64,000 bases of DNA, from NCBI GenBank assembly GCA_018268855.1, contig JAFDVR010000009.1, positions 146,436 through 210,435 on the forward strand. The letters are read 5' to 3'. The notes under the pieces are model-generated. The model was not told where the DNA came from and did not search any database. It saw only the letters and a program-made list of their open reading frames with translations. A program made the position numbers and the translations under genes. The stretch's first letter is position 1, and every line of letters starts with the position of its first letter. The stretch is from Acidobacteriota bacterium (GTDB lineage: Bacteria > Acidobacteriota > Terriglobia > Terriglobales > Acidobacteriaceae). Positions 18,313-26,667 of the stretch are shown here, piece by piece.

Positions 18313-20139
18313 ATGCGCTTATTCGATTGGACAATTCTCGGCATTTATTGCGCCCTGATTTTGGGGCTGGCGCTCTACTTTCAGAAGCGGGCAAGCGGTG
18401 GCGTTGTCGAGTTTTTTGCTGCTGGTCGCGATCTGCCATGGTGGGTTATCGGCTTTGCCGACGTAGCCGGGTACACAGGCGGTGGACAAGGTTTTGTCAT
18501 GCTGCTGTTCCTTTCTGGATACAGCGGCCTCTGGCTGATGGCGTGGCTTAGTTGGATTATCTGGATGCCGCTCGTGGCTATCATCTGGGCGCCCATGTGG
18601 CGGCGGTTGAATGTTGTTACCACGGGAGAATTTATTGAGCGCAGATACGCAGGCCGCGTTGCTAGAAACTATCGCACCGTCTACGCACTGTATGCCTGCG
18701 TCGCATGGGGGATGACATCGGTTGCGTATGCCGCCGCATGGATGACGGCCACTGCAAGTCCAGTGCTTGGCTGGAGTCCAATGAAAGTGATGCTCGTCTT
18801 TGGCGGCGTTACGATTGTGTACACGTTGCTCGCCGGCTTGTTCGCGGTTGCATACAACGATGTTTTGCAGTTTCTTCTGCTCATGGGTGGCAACCTGGCT
18901 TTTGGCATTTTGCTGATGCAGCATGCAGGTGGTATGCATGCAGTCTGGCAGAGGGTTGCTGCTGTGCGCGGCGAACAGTTTCTTTCATCCATGCCCTCTG
19001 GATCGGGTTTGAGTGCCATGACGATTGTTGCGCTCTGTATCCAGGGTTTGTTCTTCGCGGGTTCACCCTTTGCGGGTGAGGGTTGGACCGCCCAGCGCTT
19101 TATGGCGGCGCGTGATGAGCGGCATGCTGTACTGGGACAAATGTCGAATGGCGTGCTGGCTCTGGTCGTACGGCTCATTCCTTTCATCTTGATCGCGTTG
19201 GCGGCTGCTGCTCTATACACACCATCGCAGGTCGCAGTTCCCGCAACCTTGTGGGGAGATCTGGTGCGGCGATATGCGCCCCCTGGTTTGCTGGGCTTAC
19301 TGCTTGTAAGCAGTCTCGCGGGTTATATGGCTGCCATTTCTTCTATCGGCAACTGGGCTGCAAGTTATCTGGTAAATGATATTTACGCGCGGCGTATAAA
19401 TCCATCCGCGTCGCAAAAGCAACTTATTTCAGCCAGCCGTCTTGCTACGGGCGGTCTGCTGTGCATTGCATTTGTGCTGGGAATGGCAATTCGAATCGAT
19501 CAATTGGACAAATGGATACTCTTTATCAATTCATCGCTGATTGTCTTTTCTCTCCCGCTGGCATGGCTTAAGTGGTTCTGGTGGAGAACAAATGCCTGGG
19601 CCGATATGGTCGGTGTACTCGGCGGGTTTCCGGCTGGTTACATCGTATGGTTTGGGTCCGATGCGGTACTACCCGCCTCTCTGCGCGCAATGCTCTCCCG
19701 TGTCACACACTTCAACTGGAATGGGCTTATTCCCGCATTCAGCGATCTGCAACGATTCCCGTTCTGGATGGGCTTCGGCGTGTTGTTTATCACAGGCTGG
19801 GTGGTGATTGTGGCAGTAGCTTTGCTCACGAAACCGGAGCCGAAGGAGATACTTGCCGACTTTTACCGGCTGGCAAAGCCCATTGGCTTTTGGAAGCCTG
19901 TGCAGGATACCTTGCCTATGCATGAGCGTCCGACTGCAAAAAAAGAAGTCGCAACGGCGATCTTCGGCATGCTGTTCTACTTCTTACTTACAGCGGCCTT
20001 ATTTGAAGGTATGGGCGGTCACGCATTGCGTTGTCTTTTAGCGGCGAGTTGCGCTGCAATTGCGGGAATCATGTTTTACAAGAGTTCCATGCGCATCGTA
20101 CGTAGAACAGATGGCGCGAATATCTCAACTACAAATTAA
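18313..20139 (+). CDS. Sodium:solute symporter (SSS family)
   Basis: About 608 residues with some fourteen hydrophobic segments. The first is WTILGIYCALILGLALYF, followed by FFAAGRDLPWWVIGFADVAG and the GGQGFVMLLFLSGYSGLWLM loop that fits the sodium site region of SSS/SGLT transporters. Members carry sugars, sugar acids, proline, pantothenate or urea into the cell with sodium. The long C-terminal extension after about residue 500 (two more membrane helices near FGMLFYFLLTAALFEG) is typical of SGLT-like subgroups. It is followed after 13 bases by the enolase-superfamily gene, so it probably imports that pathway's substrate. Confidence 0.88.
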   Translation: MRLFDWTILGIYCALILGLALYFQKRASGGVVEFFAAGRDLPWWVIGFADVAGYTGGGQGFVMLLFLSGYSGLWLMAWLSWIIWMPLVAIIWAPMWRRLNVVTTGEFIERRYAGRVARNYRTVYALYACVAWGMTSVAYAAAWMTATASPVLGWSPMKVMLVFGGVTIVYTLLAGLFAVAYNDVLQFLLLMGGNLAFGILLMQHAGGMHAVWQRVAAVRGEQFLSSMPSGSGLSAMTIVALCIQGLFFAGSPFAGEGWTAQRFMAARDERHAVLGQMSNGVLALVVRLIPFILIALAAAALYTPSQVAVPATLWGDLVRRYAPPGLLGLLLVSSLAGYMAAISSIGNWAASYLVNDIYARRINPSASQKQLISASRLATGGLLCIAFVLGMAIRIDQLDKWILFINSSLIVFSLPLAWLKWFWWRTNAWADMVGVLGGFPAGYIVWFGSDAVLPASLRAMLSRVTHFNWNGLIPAFSDLQRFPFWMGFGVLFITGWVVIVAVALLTKPEPKEILADFYRLAKPIGFWKPVQDTLPMHERPTAKKEVATAIFGMLFYFLLTAALFEGMGGHALRCLLAASCAAIAGIMFYKSSMRIVRRTDGANISTTN

Positions 20140-20152
20140 GTGCGGCTATTCG

Positions 20153-21238
20153 ATGAAGATTACGGCAGTTGAAACAGTCAAAACGTCACTCATTGTGAAT
20201 CCACAGCTTGCGATCGTGAGCGCTGCGGGAACGCACCCTGAATCGCATTACCTGACGGTGCGTATTCGTACAGATGAAGGTATGGAAGGATTTGGTGAAG
20301 CGACTCTTGCTCCCGTATGGAGCGGAGAATCGCAGGATGGTGCTGCAGCCGCAATCCGCAACATCCTTGCTCCTGTTCTGGAGGGCAAGGACCCTCGCAA
20401 TGTACGAGCACTCGCCGCTGCCATGGACCGCGCACTGATTGGCAACCCGTTTACAAAGGCCGCGATGGAGATGGCGTTGCTCGATCTCAAGGCCAAATCG
20501 CTTGGAACAGGCGTATGCAATCTGCTGGGTGGACCGCAGCGTAGTTTAGCTATCTCGCTGAAATTTTCTATTGGGGCTTTTTCTCCAGCGGAAGCCGCTC
20601 GCGTCGCACGTCACGCTGCAGAATTGGGGTTACGCGCGGTAAAAGTAAAAGTAGGACTGCATATCAAAACCGATTTGGAGCGTGTAAGTGCCGTCCGTTC
20701 GGAACTGGGAGAAGACTTTTCTATAGCTGTGGATGCGAATGCTGGCTGGACAGAGAGCGAGGCAACACTTGCTCTTGCCGGCTTGGAGAAGCTGAACGTG
20801 AATGCTTTCGAACAGCCGCTCCGCCGTGGCGATTTTCGTGGATGCGCGCGTCTTCGGGCAAAAACGCATATTCCTATCATGCTGGATGAATCCATCTTTA
20901 CTGTGCAGGACGCAATGGAGGCCATTCGCTTGGATAGTTGCGATCTCATCAGTATCTATCCGGGTAAAAACGGAGGCATTCTCCGCTCTCTTGCTATCGC
21001 GGAGATGGCGCACGCCGCAGGTCTTAAGTGCATCATAGGAAGCAATCTGGAGATGGACCTGGGCACCGCTGCTATGCTCCACCTGGCGGTTGCCATACCT
21101 GCGCTCAGTGAAACAGTCTCGCACGATATCATTGGTCCGCTGTATTACACTCAGCATTTGACGGACACTCCCATCCGCTACAAAGACGGGTGTGCCTTGC
21201 TTCCGGAAGGCACAGGACTCGGTGTTAATCCGCGCTGA
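20153..21238 (+). CDS. Mandelate racemase/muconate lactonizing enzyme family protein
   Basis: A 361-residue enolase-superfamily enzyme. The capping domain (MKITAVETVKTSLIV to RIRTDEGMEGFGEA) is followed by a barrel with the KVKVG lysine motif, metal ligands in VDANAGW, FEQPL and LDES, and GSNLEMDLGTAA near the end. The KxK motif places it in the muconate lactonizing subgroup, which includes cycloisomerases, dipeptide epimerases, o-succinylbenzoate synthase and some racemases. The pair of catalytic lysines suggests racemisation, cyclisation or dehydration of a carboxylate. The start at 20153 follows the symporter by 13 bases. It overlaps the convergent creatininase-family gene by 14 bases at the 3' end. 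Confidence 0.87.
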   Translation: MKITAVETVKTSLIVNPQLAIVSAAGTHPESHYLTVRIRTDEGMEGFGEATLAPVWSGESQDGAAAAIRNILAPVLEGKDPRNVRALAAAMDRALIGNPFTKAAMEMALLDLKAKSLGTGVCNLLGGPQRSLAISLKFSIGAFSPAEAARVARHAAELGLRAVKVKVGLHIKTDLERVSAVRSELGEDFSIAVDANAGWTESEATLALAGLEKLNVNAFEQPLRRGDFRGCARLRAKTHIPIMLDESIFTVQDAMEAIRLDSCDLISIYPGKNGGILRSLAIAEMAHAAGLKCIIGSNLEMDLGTAAMLHLAVAIPALSETVSHDIIGPLYYTQHLTDTPIRYKDGCALLPEGTGLGVNPR

Positions 21239-22061
21239 CGACTGGTACGGACTGGTCTATTTCCTCAGACTGCACCTGTCGCACCAGGCGCGCCAACGTT
21301 TGGACGATCACCGCAAAAGCCGCTTCGCCCTTAGCTGCGGAAGCCGTCGTGGGATCGCCAACGGCACCTTTGTCGCTAATTTCATCGAAGCGTCGCGCAT
21401 ATAACGCCGATCCACCACGTAGCATATCTTTCGCTAAAAACTCTGATGCAGGCCATCGGCCATCTGCACGCGCCCGGTCCATATGCACGAGATTTGGCTG
21501 TTCTGCCAGCACAAGCGAGGTCTCCAGTTCGCATGCGTGTCCCATGCCGCCGATACGGCTCTCTCGTAACTTTGCAAGTTCCGTGGCAGCGGCGTTCCAA
21601 TATGTCACCGCCAATAAACGGTGCGATGGATAGAGTGATTTACATTTAGTTAAAACGACATCCAAGGCAGCGGCATTGCCGCCATGTGAGTTCAGGACGA
21701 TGATGTTCGAGAAACCTGCACCGGCGATGGAGGAGATCGTATCGCAAGCCAGGGCGAGAAACGTCTCCGCAGATGCAGTAAGTGTCCCCGGAAATCGCAT
21801 GTGATGGGTGGAGAACCCCAGCCATTGCTGTGGAAGCACGAGTAACTTGCCATCACAAAAATTATCCAGTCTGCGTGCAATGGCTTCGCCAATAAGTGCG
21901 TCCGTTTTTAGTGGGAGATGTGGTCCATGCTGTTCCATGGCGCCAAACGGAACAATCACAACTGTGCTTCGATCGACAGCATTTACCTCTTCCCACGTCA
22001 TCTCTTCCAGTCTCACGGGCGCTTCACTCCTGCAGGTAATGGTTCCACTTGCGAGTAGCAT
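21225..22061 (-). CDS. Creatininase-family metal-dependent hydrolase
   Basis: About 278 residues. The order EMTWEEV, VVIVPFGAMEQHGPHLPLKT (Glu-His metal ligands), THHMRFPGTLT, NIIVLNSHGGNAAALDVV and GHACELETSLVLA matches the creatinine amidohydrolase family in every metal-binding motif. Family members hydrolyse cyclic or linear amides (creatinine, formylated purine or flavin precursors) and in some cases other ring bonds. It is the only gene on the minus strand inside the rightward catabolic series, and its end overlaps the previous gene. The start is uncertain: 22061 fits the family length, while an ATG at 22148 would add 29 residues. Confidence 0.83.
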   Translation of the reverse strand: MLLASGTITCRSEAPVRLEEMTWEEVNAVDRSTVVIVPFGAMEQHGPHLPLKTDALIGEAIARRLDNFCDGKLLVLPQQWLGFSTHHMRFPGTLTASAETFLALACDTISSIAGAGFSNIIVLNSHGGNAAALDVVLTKCKSLYPSHRLLAVTYWNAAATELAKLRESRIGGMGHACELETSLVLAEQPNLVHMDRARADGRWPASEFLAKDMLRGGSALYARRFDEISDKGAVGDPTTASAAKGEAAFAVIVQTLARLVRQVQSEEIDQSVPVVSAD

Positions 22062-22204
22062 ACTGGCAACCTGCACGTCCGTGCCACGGGTACGACCTTT
22101 CGTACAGCAGAATGGACGATTGCGCAGGGCCAGTTGCCATGCTTGCATGAACCGATGAGAATTGCGTTCAGCGTTGGCTGAATTCTGTATAGCTTTAGGA
22201 AAAG

Positions 22205-23854
22205 ATGATCTTCGCGTATGTGTCCGACGAAAACTATCTGGCTCTGAGTGGCGTGTCCGCTGAGTGCGTAAATATCTCAGACGGTACATGCAGGGAGTTG
22301 ATATCGAGTGCCTCTGGAGCATTACGGGCAGAACTGGAACCAGGGCAATACCGCATCACCTTAGCAAAAGAGGGATATGGAGCTAAGTGGGTGGAGTGCA
22401 AACTCCCTGCAGAATCTCCAATTCAGTTGCGTCTGATGAGCCACTCTCCCTGTGGGTTCATGTGGCCTAAGTGGACGCAGGCGGGAAGTGCGTCCGAAAT
22501 CAAAGTCAGCGCGCATGAGCAGTACCAGCTCTCCCTCTGGCGTTATGGTCTGAAAAAAGAAACGGTAGGTGTTTTGAGCTGGTTTGACGAACATGCTCCG
22601 CTTACAACAGAACAGCTTTTGCCCGACGAAGACTTTACACAAACCGGTGTCCGATGGAATCGCATTGGATATCCATCCATGCACCCGCAGCAGATGGTAA
22701 CTGCGCCGCAATGTTCGGGCCTGTATTATCTCTGGGGCCGTACGCTAAGCGGCCGGCGTTTTTCATTTCCCTGGGTAGTTGCACCTGCCGCACCGGAAGC
22801 CAGAATTGCCGTACTGGCCAATACAAACACGTGGAACGCATATAACGCCTTTGGCGGACGATCTAACTACATCAATCCGCGCGGTCTTCCTGCTACACCT
22901 ACCGTACACGCGCGTCTGGAGCACGGACGATATACCACTGCAGAGAGCGTGTGGATGCCGGCCGATGACGAGTTTTTGCCGCTCTCCTTTGAGCGTCCCG
23001 AACCCGGTAACGACATCTTCGATAACACTCCCTGGGATGATCGAGGACCCGCAGATTCCATAGAAGGTCGCATGCAGTGCGGACAGACACCAGGTGAGTG
23101 GCGTCTGCTCGCCTGGCTGGAGCGCGAAGGCTTTGCGTACGACTACTATGCTGACGCACAGTTGCACGATGGCACACTCGATCTCAACGCTTATACCGTC
23201 CTCATGGTTGGCGTCCATCCCGAGTATTGGTCGCGAGCCATGTTTGATCGTGTAGAGGAGTGGGTTAAATCAGGTGGACATCTGATGTATCTCGGCGGCA
23301 ATGGAATGAACTGCGAAGTTGAGCTTTCCGCCGGCGGCACCACGATGCGCTGTCTGTCGCATGAAGATGTGGATGAAAACCTGCGCACTGGTAATGAATC
23401 TCGAATGCACCGTACGCATAAACCTGAGTCCAGTCTTGTAGGAGTTGCATTCACCAATCCTGGCGTCATGTCCTCTGCCCCATATCAGGTACGGCAATCG
23501 CAGCATTGGGTCTTTCAGAACACAGGTTTGCGCGATGGAGATATCTTCGGCAGGGAGAGTCTGCACGAACGCGTTCCCGGAGGCGCTTCCGGCCATGAGA
23601 CAGACAAAATTATGCCCCACTCTCCCAGCAATATCGAGCATCTCGCTAAGGGGACAAATGCCGAAGAGGGCGGAGCGGATATGGTGTTGTTCTCATCCGG
23701 GGCTGGCAAGGTTTTCTCCACTGGTTCGATTACATGGGTTTCCTCGCTGTTTCCAAGCAAGGAAGTCTCAAGGATTACCCGGAACGTGCTGGAGCATTTC
23801 CTGAGCAGGGAATCTTCGCAACGTAACAATCAGGAAGTCGCCGATGCGATTTGA
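22205..23854 (+). CDS. N,N-dimethylformamidase beta-subunit-like protein
   Basis: A 549-residue protein. The first 90 residues look like a small beta-sandwich (SSASGALRAELEPGQYRITL). The remainder matches the large subunit of N,N-dimethylformamidase: ANTNTWNAYNAFGG, EWRLLAWLEREGFAYDYYAD, YTVLMVGVHPEYWSRAMFD and GGHLMYLGGNGMNCEV. In the known enzyme this subunit carries a mononuclear iron site and needs a small partner subunit. No small-subunit gene is visible here, so a free-standing amidase or a different hydrolase is likely. No signal peptide is seen. It ends 11 bases inside the next gene, so the two are co-translated. Confidence 0.72.
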   Translation: MIFAYVSDENYLALSGVSAECVNISDGTCRELISSASGALRAELEPGQYRITLAKEGYGAKWVECKLPAESPIQLRLMSHSPCGFMWPKWTQAGSASEIKVSAHEQYQLSLWRYGLKKETVGVLSWFDEHAPLTTEQLLPDEDFTQTGVRWNRIGYPSMHPQQMVTAPQCSGLYYLWGRTLSGRRFSFPWVVAPAAPEARIAVLANTNTWNAYNAFGGRSNYINPRGLPATPTVHARLEHGRYTTAESVWMPADDEFLPLSFERPEPGNDIFDNTPWDDRGPADSIEGRMQCGQTPGEWRLLAWLEREGFAYDYYADAQLHDGTLDLNAYTVLMVGVHPEYWSRAMFDRVEEWVKSGGHLMYLGGNGMNCEVELSAGGTTMRCLSHEDVDENLRTGNESRMHRTHKPESSLVGVAFTNPGVMSSAPYQVRQSQHWVFQNTGLRDGDIFGRESLHERVPGGASGHETDKIMPHSPSNIEHLAKGTNAEEGGADMVLFSSGAGKVFSTGSITWVSSLFPSKEVSRITRNVLEHFLSRESSQRNNQEVADAI

Positions 23855-24620
23855 TGGCAAAACGGTCATTGTGACTGGCGGCTCGCGCGGCATTGGTCTT
23901 GCATGCGTTCAGCGTTTCGCGGCGCTCGGTGCAAATGTTTTGAATGTAGATGTTTTGCCAATGGAGAAAACGGACCTGCAAACGCACGATGCGAAGATCG
24001 TCTGGTGCGAATCTGATCTTGGCGACCCGTCATCTGCGAGTCGCATTGTGAAAGACTGCATCAGCCGTCTCGGCCCTCCCGATGTGCTGGTAAATAATGC
24101 CGCCTATGTCGCTCACAAAGGTGGCAAAGTGGGCGAGACCTCTCTCACGGAATGGCAACGGCAGCTGGATATAACGCTTACAGGAACATTTTTGCTTACC
24201 GCTCGCGTGCTGGAATCTATGTCTGAAAAACGCCATGGATCTGTCGTTAATATCGCATCGATCGGTGGCATCCTGCCGTTCGCATCAGCCGCGGCCTATT
24301 CCATAGCAAAGGCCGGCATCCTGCAGATGACGCGGTCCATTGCCATCGACTATGGGCGCCAGGGAATTCGTTGCAATGCGGTGGCGCCGGGGCCCATCGA
24401 TACGCCGACATTTTCTTCCATCAGGAATGATGCATACGAGCTGCAAGACCGCGAAAGCCGGACAGCCATTGGCCGGATTGGCCGTCCTGAAGAAGTGGCC
24501 AATGCAGTCGCATTTCTGGTCAGCGAGCAGGCATCTTTCATTACGGGCGCAACTCTGGTTGTGGATGGTGGCTGGAGCGCATCGCAATGGAGTCCTTATC
24601 TTGGTCCACGGGAAGTTTGA
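23844..24620 (+). CDS. Short-chain dehydrogenase/reductase
   Basis: A 258-residue classical SDR. It has the cofactor motif TGGSRGIG at residues 11-18, an NNAA strand motif, catalytic Ser in VVNIASIGG, YSIAK for the Tyr-Lys pair and a C-terminal TGATLVVDGGWS. It oxidises or reduces an alcohol/ketone with NAD(P); an acidic residue after the second strand (NVDVLP) hints at NAD. The start overlaps the preceding gene by 11 bases. In this setting it probably oxidises a hydroxy-acid intermediate. Confidence 0.9.
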   Translation: MRFDGKTVIVTGGSRGIGLACVQRFAALGANVLNVDVLPMEKTDLQTHDAKIVWCESDLGDPSSASRIVKDCISRLGPPDVLVNNAAYVAHKGGKVGETSLTEWQRQLDITLTGTFLLTARVLESMSEKRHGSVVNIASIGGILPFASAAAYSIAKAGILQMTRSIAIDYGRQGIRCNAVAPGPIDTPTFSSIRNDAYELQDRESRTAIGRIGRPEEVANAVAFLVSEQASFITGATLVVDGGWSASQWSPYLGPREV

Positions 24621-24653
24621 AAATTGCGATTTTGAGAGTAATCGAGGGACAGC

Positions 24654-25370
24654 GTGAATACACAATTTGTGGAGCGAAACGGACATCATCGTCAAACCGG
24701 TAAAGCTGCAACCAGCGAAGACACCGCCATGTTTCGAGAAATTGAAGAGACGCTTTACACCGCGGTGCTTTCGGATGCTCTCGATGAAATCGGTCATCAC
24801 AATTGCGCTATGCGTGAACGGATGCGTCCTATTAACTTGAATACTCGTTTTGCCGGATGGGCGCGCACAATTCAATTTCAGGACATGCACTACATCTCTG
24901 ACGATCCATATCATCTCGAAATTGAAGCGATGGACAGCATTCTTCCTGGGGAAGTAGTTGTGGTATCCACGTATGAGTCGGTCCGGAACGCGCCCTGGGG
25001 GGAGCTTCTTTCTACGGCAGCGATTGCTCGTGGATCGCGTGGTGCGGTGGTAGATGGTTTAATTCGCGATGTTCGTACTATCCAGAATCTTGGCTTTCAG
25101 ATATTTGCATCGGGCATCAAGCCGGTCGATTCACGCGGACGAGGTCAGGTCATCGATTACAACGTTCCCGTGGAGTGTGCTGGTGTCCTGGTAAAACCAG
25201 GAGACCTCGTTGTCGCCGACTACGACGGTGTAGTAGTAGTCCCGTTAGAAGTTGTCGGGTCCGTTCTTCAAAAAGCCCGTGCCAAAGTCTCCATGGAAAA
25301 TAAGAGTCGTGCAGAACTAAAGAACGGCGCTTATCTCGCAGACGTATATGCAAAATATGGTGTTTTGTAG
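24654..25370 (+). CDS. RraA family protein (oxo-acid aldolase-like)
   Basis: A 238-residue protein starting at a GTG with GAGGGA upstream. The core GELLSTAAIARGSRGAVVDG, IRDVRTIQ and the C-terminal PGDLVVADYDGVVVVP is the RraA/HMG aldolase fold, with the G-x3-D-x-x-R-D metal-site signature. In catabolic operons such proteins are usually aldolases or decarboxylases acting on 4-hydroxy-2-oxo acids, not the RNase E inhibitor. An additional N-terminal stretch of about 25 residues precedes the family start (MFREIEETLYTAVLSDALDE). It is the last gene of the rightward series. Confidence 0.85.
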   Translation: MNTQFVERNGHHRQTGKAATSEDTAMFREIEETLYTAVLSDALDEIGHHNCAMRERMRPINLNTRFAGWARTIQFQDMHYISDDPYHLEIEAMDSILPGEVVVVSTYESVRNAPWGELLSTAAIARGSRGAVVDGLIRDVRTIQNLGFQIFASGIKPVDSRGRGQVIDYNVPVECAGVLVKPGDLVVADYDGVVVVPLEVVGSVLQKARAKVSMENKSRAELKNGAYLADVYAKYGVL

Positions 25371-25411
25371 CGACATGAGATTGCTACAAGCTTAGTAGCC
25401 AACCGCACCGC

Positions 25412-26161
25412 TTAAAATTGTGCGCTGATACAGGCAGATGCTGCCTTCGCAGTCTCCACAACCTTCTTCAATGCGTCCATGCTGAGTTGCGATGTCGTTC
25501 CTGTGAAGCTGATAGCTGCTACCGGCTCTCCATGTTCAAAAATCGGAACAGCGATGCAACGTACACCAAGCTCCTCTTCCTCATTGTCGATTGCGTAGCC
25601 GTTCTTTCGGACTTTTCCTAGTTCTGCCAGAAACCCATCAGCCGTGGAAATGGTGTTCTTGGTAAACCGGGAAAACTGATGCTTTGCCAGTATCGATTTA
25701 ATGGTTTCTTCAGGCTGATAGGCAAGCAATGCTTTTCCAAGGCCGGTGCAATGCAATTCGGAACATTTTCCAAGGTAAGTATCGAATTTGATGATGCCTC
25801 TTCCATCTACCTTTTGGATAAAAATGACCTGGCCTTTTTCCAAAATACCCACATGCGAGGTAAGGCCGGTTTGCTGCACTGCCCAATGCATGTGGGACAG
25901 CGCAACTTCAGAGAGCGGAGTGGTGCGCAGGGCCTTGATCCCAAGACCATACATCTTCGCGCTAAGCTGGAAGCGGCGACCTGCCGTCGTCTCTTTGATA
26001 TAGCCCAGCCGGCCCAACGTGGAAATCAGCACGTGAGTGGAACTCTTCGGCAATTCCAGTTTGCGGCTTAATTCTGAGATGTTCCATCCGCGTCGTGAGG
26101 TATTGAGAAACTCAAGAATGGCAAAGGCGCGCTCCACTGAGTTCGCGTCAGATAGACTCAT
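25412..26161 (-). CDS. IclR family transcriptional regulator
   Basis: A 249-residue regulator. The N-terminal winged helix (VERAFAILEFLNTSRRGWNI, LPKSSTHVLISTLGRLGYIK) is followed by the IclR effector domain (HCTGLGKALLAY, GYAIDNEEEELGVRCIAVPI, PVAAISFTG). Such proteins bind a small pathway metabolite and repress or activate catabolic genes. It is convergent with the RraA gene. Its own promoter gap carries an exact copy of the inverted repeat found in front of the other genes, so autoregulation and control of the whole locus are likely. Confidence 0.93.
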   Translation of the reverse strand: MSLSDANSVERAFAILEFLNTSRRGWNISELSRKLELPKSSTHVLISTLGRLGYIKETTAGRRFQLSAKMYGLGIKALRTTPLSEVALSHMHWAVQQTGLTSHVGILEKGQVIFIQKVDGRGIIKFDTYLGKCSELHCTGLGKALLAYQPEETIKSILAKHQFSRFTKNTISTADGFLAELGKVRKNGYAIDNEEEELGVRCIAVPIFEHGEPVAAISFTGTTSQLSMDALKKVVETAKAASACISAQF

Positions 26162-26229
26162 GCTTCACCTCCCCATGTGCTAGAAGTATGAGACATGCCT
26201 CGAACGCCAGTCTGCCGGAGCGGGTCTTC

Positions 26230-26247
26230 CGTCCAGAATACTGAACG
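26230..26247. promoter_or_regulatory. Candidate IclR operator, copy 7
   Basis: CGTCCA-GAATAC-TGAACG matches the consensus exactly. It lies 69 bases upstream of the IclR start, with a possible -10 box CATACT on the minus strand at 26185-26190 between them. Confidence 0.6.
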
Positions 26248-26267
26248 AAACGTTTAGAAACGCTGCC

Positions 26268-26663
26268 TCAGGACTTTTGAGCTACATAGGCAATGCAGTC
26301 TATCTCTACACGCATTACCTTGGCTACCATCCCGGTCTGCACGGTGGTGCGGGCGGGTGCAGTGAGAGGGAAGTACTGCTGATAGATCTCGTTCATGCCT
26401 GCAAAGTCAGCGGGATCTGTGAGAAAAACGGAACATTTCACAACATCTTCCATCGTCGCTCCGCAACCGTGCAGGATATGACGGATGCATTCCAGCGTGA
26501 GACGTGTTTCATGCTGAATATCGCCGAAGGAGAACTGATCTGTTGCAAGATCGATCGGGCCCTGTCCTGAGATGAAAAGAAAATCACCTGCGCGGACTGC
26601 GTGCGAAAAGGGACCTCGCGGTTGTGGGGCCCCCGGTACACGTAGAAATTCTGGATTGCTCAT
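26268..26663 (-). CDS. RidA family imine/enamine deaminase
   Basis: A 131-residue protein of normal length. PFSHAVRAGDFLFISGQGPI, the CIRHILHGCGATMEDVVKCSVF segment and the final VEIDCIAYV with the substrate-carboxylate Arg in ARTTVQTG region match the Rid/YER057c/UK114 family. It hydrolyses reactive enamines and imines to ketones and ammonia. Placement in this locus suggests that the pathway produces an enamine, fitting release of nitrogen from an amide- or amine-bearing substrate. It starts four bases after the end of the family B gene at 26668, in one transcript. Confidence 0.87.
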   Translation of the reverse strand: MSNPEFLRVPGAPQPRGPFSHAVRAGDFLFISGQGPIDLATDQFSFGDIQHETRLTLECIRHILHGCGATMEDVVKCSVFLTDPADFAGMNEIYQQYFPLTAPARTTVQTGMVAKVMRVEIDCIAYVAQKS

Positions 26664-26667
26664 TTCT

